Positions 50,970-52,103 of a DNA stretch of 52,103 nucleotides are shown here, piece by piece. The stretch's first letter is position 1, and every line of letters starts with the position of its first letter. The notes beneath the pieces are model-generated. The model was given only the letters and a program-made list of their open reading frames with translations, made no database searches and was not told the origin of the DNA. A program made the position numbers and the translations under genes. Where the stretch lies: contig JAISUO010000077.1 in assembly GCA_031272035.1 (NCBI GenBank), positions 1-52,103 of the forward strand. The letters run 5' to 3'. This stretch comes from Synergistaceae bacterium. Lineage in GTDB: Bacteria; Synergistota; Synergistia; Synergistales; Aminobacteriaceae.

Positions 50970-51093
50970 AGTTACAATATTGCATGGATGTTGACGCGAG
51001 GGGAACCGGACCGGAGATTTTGCGTCGCGAAGTTTGAGCGACAACCTGCAGCTCGGCTTTTCCACACTCGATCACAGGGGGGTATGTACAATA

Positions 51094-52103
51094 ATGTTTT
51101 TTCCGCGCCTGACGACCAAAGACGAGGCCGGTTACACCGGCCACACGCCACACGGGCTTAATTATTTCCTTTTAACCCGCTTCACTTTCCTGCTCCTGTT
51201 TCTGTCCGCGTCGCTCCTGACGCCGCGCGCCGCGCGCGCCGCTTACACCCTGGAGGGCACGGTGCACGGCGTCCCGATAGTCTTTTCCGACACAGCCGGC
51301 GACAGCAGCGGAACGATAAAGGATCCCCTTCTCGGCAGCGTCGTCCTTGCGCCGAGCCTGGCGGCGCGCATTGTTCCGACCGACATCCAGGTCTCGGTCG
51401 ACGGCGTCGCCAAGACGCGCGTGGGTCTGCACGGGTATTATAACCTCCCTTCGCCGGCAGTTTTTTGGCCCACAACCGGGGCCACTGGCGATAACGCTTC
51501 TTTGATGCTTTTTGAAACCGGCGGTGTAGAAGCCCACAGTGTACTCTACTTCAGAATCCATGTCATTCGCGCCAGCACGGACGCCCGGCTGACCTCCGCG
51601 GCGGGCGTCGCCGTGACGACGGCGGCGACGGGAACCCTTAACGCTCCGGAACTCGTCTCCATTTCGGTTCCCAGTTCGAAGCCTTCCATCACCACGTCGG
51701 ACATCGTCCCCGCGCCCGACGCCTCGTTCCACATCTACAGCGACGCGGGGTTCTCCCAGAACCGGGACTCGGCCGTGATCCTGCCGTCGGGCGAGTCCAG
51801 TCACGTCTACGTGAAGGTCCTGGCCCAGGACGGGCTCACGGAATCTTATTACGACGTGACGGCGGCCCGGCCCGGAACCGACGCGGGCCTGACCTCCGTG
51901 GCGGGCATGGGCGTGTCCACCGCCGGGTCCGGCGCGTCCATCTCCAGCCCCCAGACCGCCGCCGTCGTCGTGGACAAGGGAAAAAGCTCCCTGTCGGCGT
52001 CCGAGGTGATCTGCTCGGCGGGCGCGACCGTGACGGTCTACACGGACAAGGACTTTTCCGCCCCCGTTCAGTCGATAGCGCTGAACCCCGGGGACTACAC
52101 CCA
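51094..52103 (+). CDS. secreted protein with cadherin-like beta-sandwich repeats, 3' end cut by window edge
   Basis: 336 codons are visible and open to the edge. The start at ATG 51094 is chosen because it leads into a signal peptide (LLTRFTFLLLFLSASLL...ARA, cleavage near residue 50); a GGGGGG run lies about 12-18 nt upstream. Two repeats exactly 100 residues apart begin TDARLTSAAGV (residue 162) and TDAGLTSVAGM (262), each followed by strands like VYVKVLAQDGLTESYYDVTA, which resembles the cadherin-like beta-sandwich found in large bacterial surface proteins. Exported role is inferred. A C-terminal sorting tail may lie beyond the window. Confidence 0.75.
   Translation, partial: MFFPRLTTKDEAGYTGHTPHGLNYFLLTRFTFLLLFLSASLLTPRAARAAYTLEGTVHGVPIVFSDTAGDSSGTIKDPLLGSVVLAPSLAARIVPTDIQVSVDGVAKTRVGLHGYYNLPSPAVFWPTTGATGDNASLMLFETGGVEAHSVLYFRIHVIRASTDARLTSAAGVAVTTAATGTLNAPELVSISVPSSKPSITTSDIVPAPDASFHIYSDAGFSQNRDSAVILPSGESSHVYVKVLAQDGLTESYYDVTAARPGTDAGLTSVAGMGVSTAGSGASISSPQTAAVVVDKGKSSLSASEVICSAGATVTVYTDKDFSAPVQSIALNPGDYT

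Larger units (their letters stand above)
50713..51093. promoter_or_regulatory. divergent intergenic region between rpsO and the secreted protein
   Basis: 381 bp with no protein gene seen. It holds the leftward rpsO promoter (50797-50825), a plus-strand TATAAT at 50868-50873, a plus-strand terminator (50912-50939) and a second TATAAT at 50964-50969 ahead of the secreted-protein gene. A short transcript could run between the first TATAAT and the terminator. Confidence 0.5.

Overview
The window looks like a chromosomal segment from an anaerobic, Gly/Ala-codon-rich member of the phylum Synergistota. The main pointers are a C-terminal Gly-Gly-Gly-Gly-Cys plus hydrophobic plus basic tail on a giant surface protein, which resembles the Synergist-CTERM sorting signal, and a gene content dominated by uptake systems for amino acids, peptides and organic acids (branched-chain-type ABC, TRAP, Dpp and tripartite tricarboxylate transporters) feeding short catabolic operons. 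There are no rRNA or tRNA genes, no CRISPR array and no recognisable intact transposase. The single mobile-type gene is a lone Rpn/PD-(D/E)XK protein.

Layout. 1-5870 (minus) is one uninterrupted reading frame. It holds two tandem paralogous beta-helix surface modules, fused exactly where the first module's C-terminal sorting signal meets the second module's signal peptide; it runs off the left edge. 6183-10561 (plus) is a three-gene unit: glyoxylate carboligase-like ThDP enzyme, tartronate-semialdehyde-reductase-like enzyme, IlvD/Edd dehydratase. Converging on it is a 12-gene minus-strand operon (22037 to 10784): livHMGF, dctPQM, an MBL hydrolase, a LivK-like binding protein, an HpcH/HpaI aldolase, a second MBL hydrolase and an NHL-type propeller. 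Dehydratase, aldolase and reductase together would suffice for an aldarate-like route ending in pyruvate and glycerate; the substrate is unknown. 30602 to 22261 (minus) is a D-amino-acid/peptide operon: SelA/DgaE-like PLP enzyme, N-acyl-D-amino-acid deacylase, dppABCDF.

30929-34667 (plus) carries an Rrf2/IscR-type regulator, cysK, mnmA and larE, a sulfur-handling group. 34765-37107 holds the Rpn protein and a small CXXC protein paired with a polyferredoxin-like membrane protein. 37060-38901 (minus) is a PrpR-type regulator whose AAA+ domain lacks the sigma-54 contact motif. It is divergent from a plus-strand operon (39192-45281): split altronate-dehydratase-family enzyme, tctCBA, and a LarA-like racemase that keeps the residues that hold the nickel-pincer cofactor. 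LarE, which performs the sulfur insertion for that cofactor, lies 10 kb upstream. 45453-50712 is housekeeping: metF (plus), then rpsO, rpmE, thyX, a DUF1385 protein, prfA and prmC (minus). At the right edge another secreted protein with 100-residue repeats begins (51094).

Recurring structure not explained by genes: a 20-43 bp dispersed intergenic repeat (at least three copies, one at the edge of a possible 150-bp MITE), several 12-14 bp tandem microduplications sitting on stop codons, start codons and promoters, and a strong hairpin directly after each of three transporter binding-protein genes. All calls are from reading the sequence; no database search was run.
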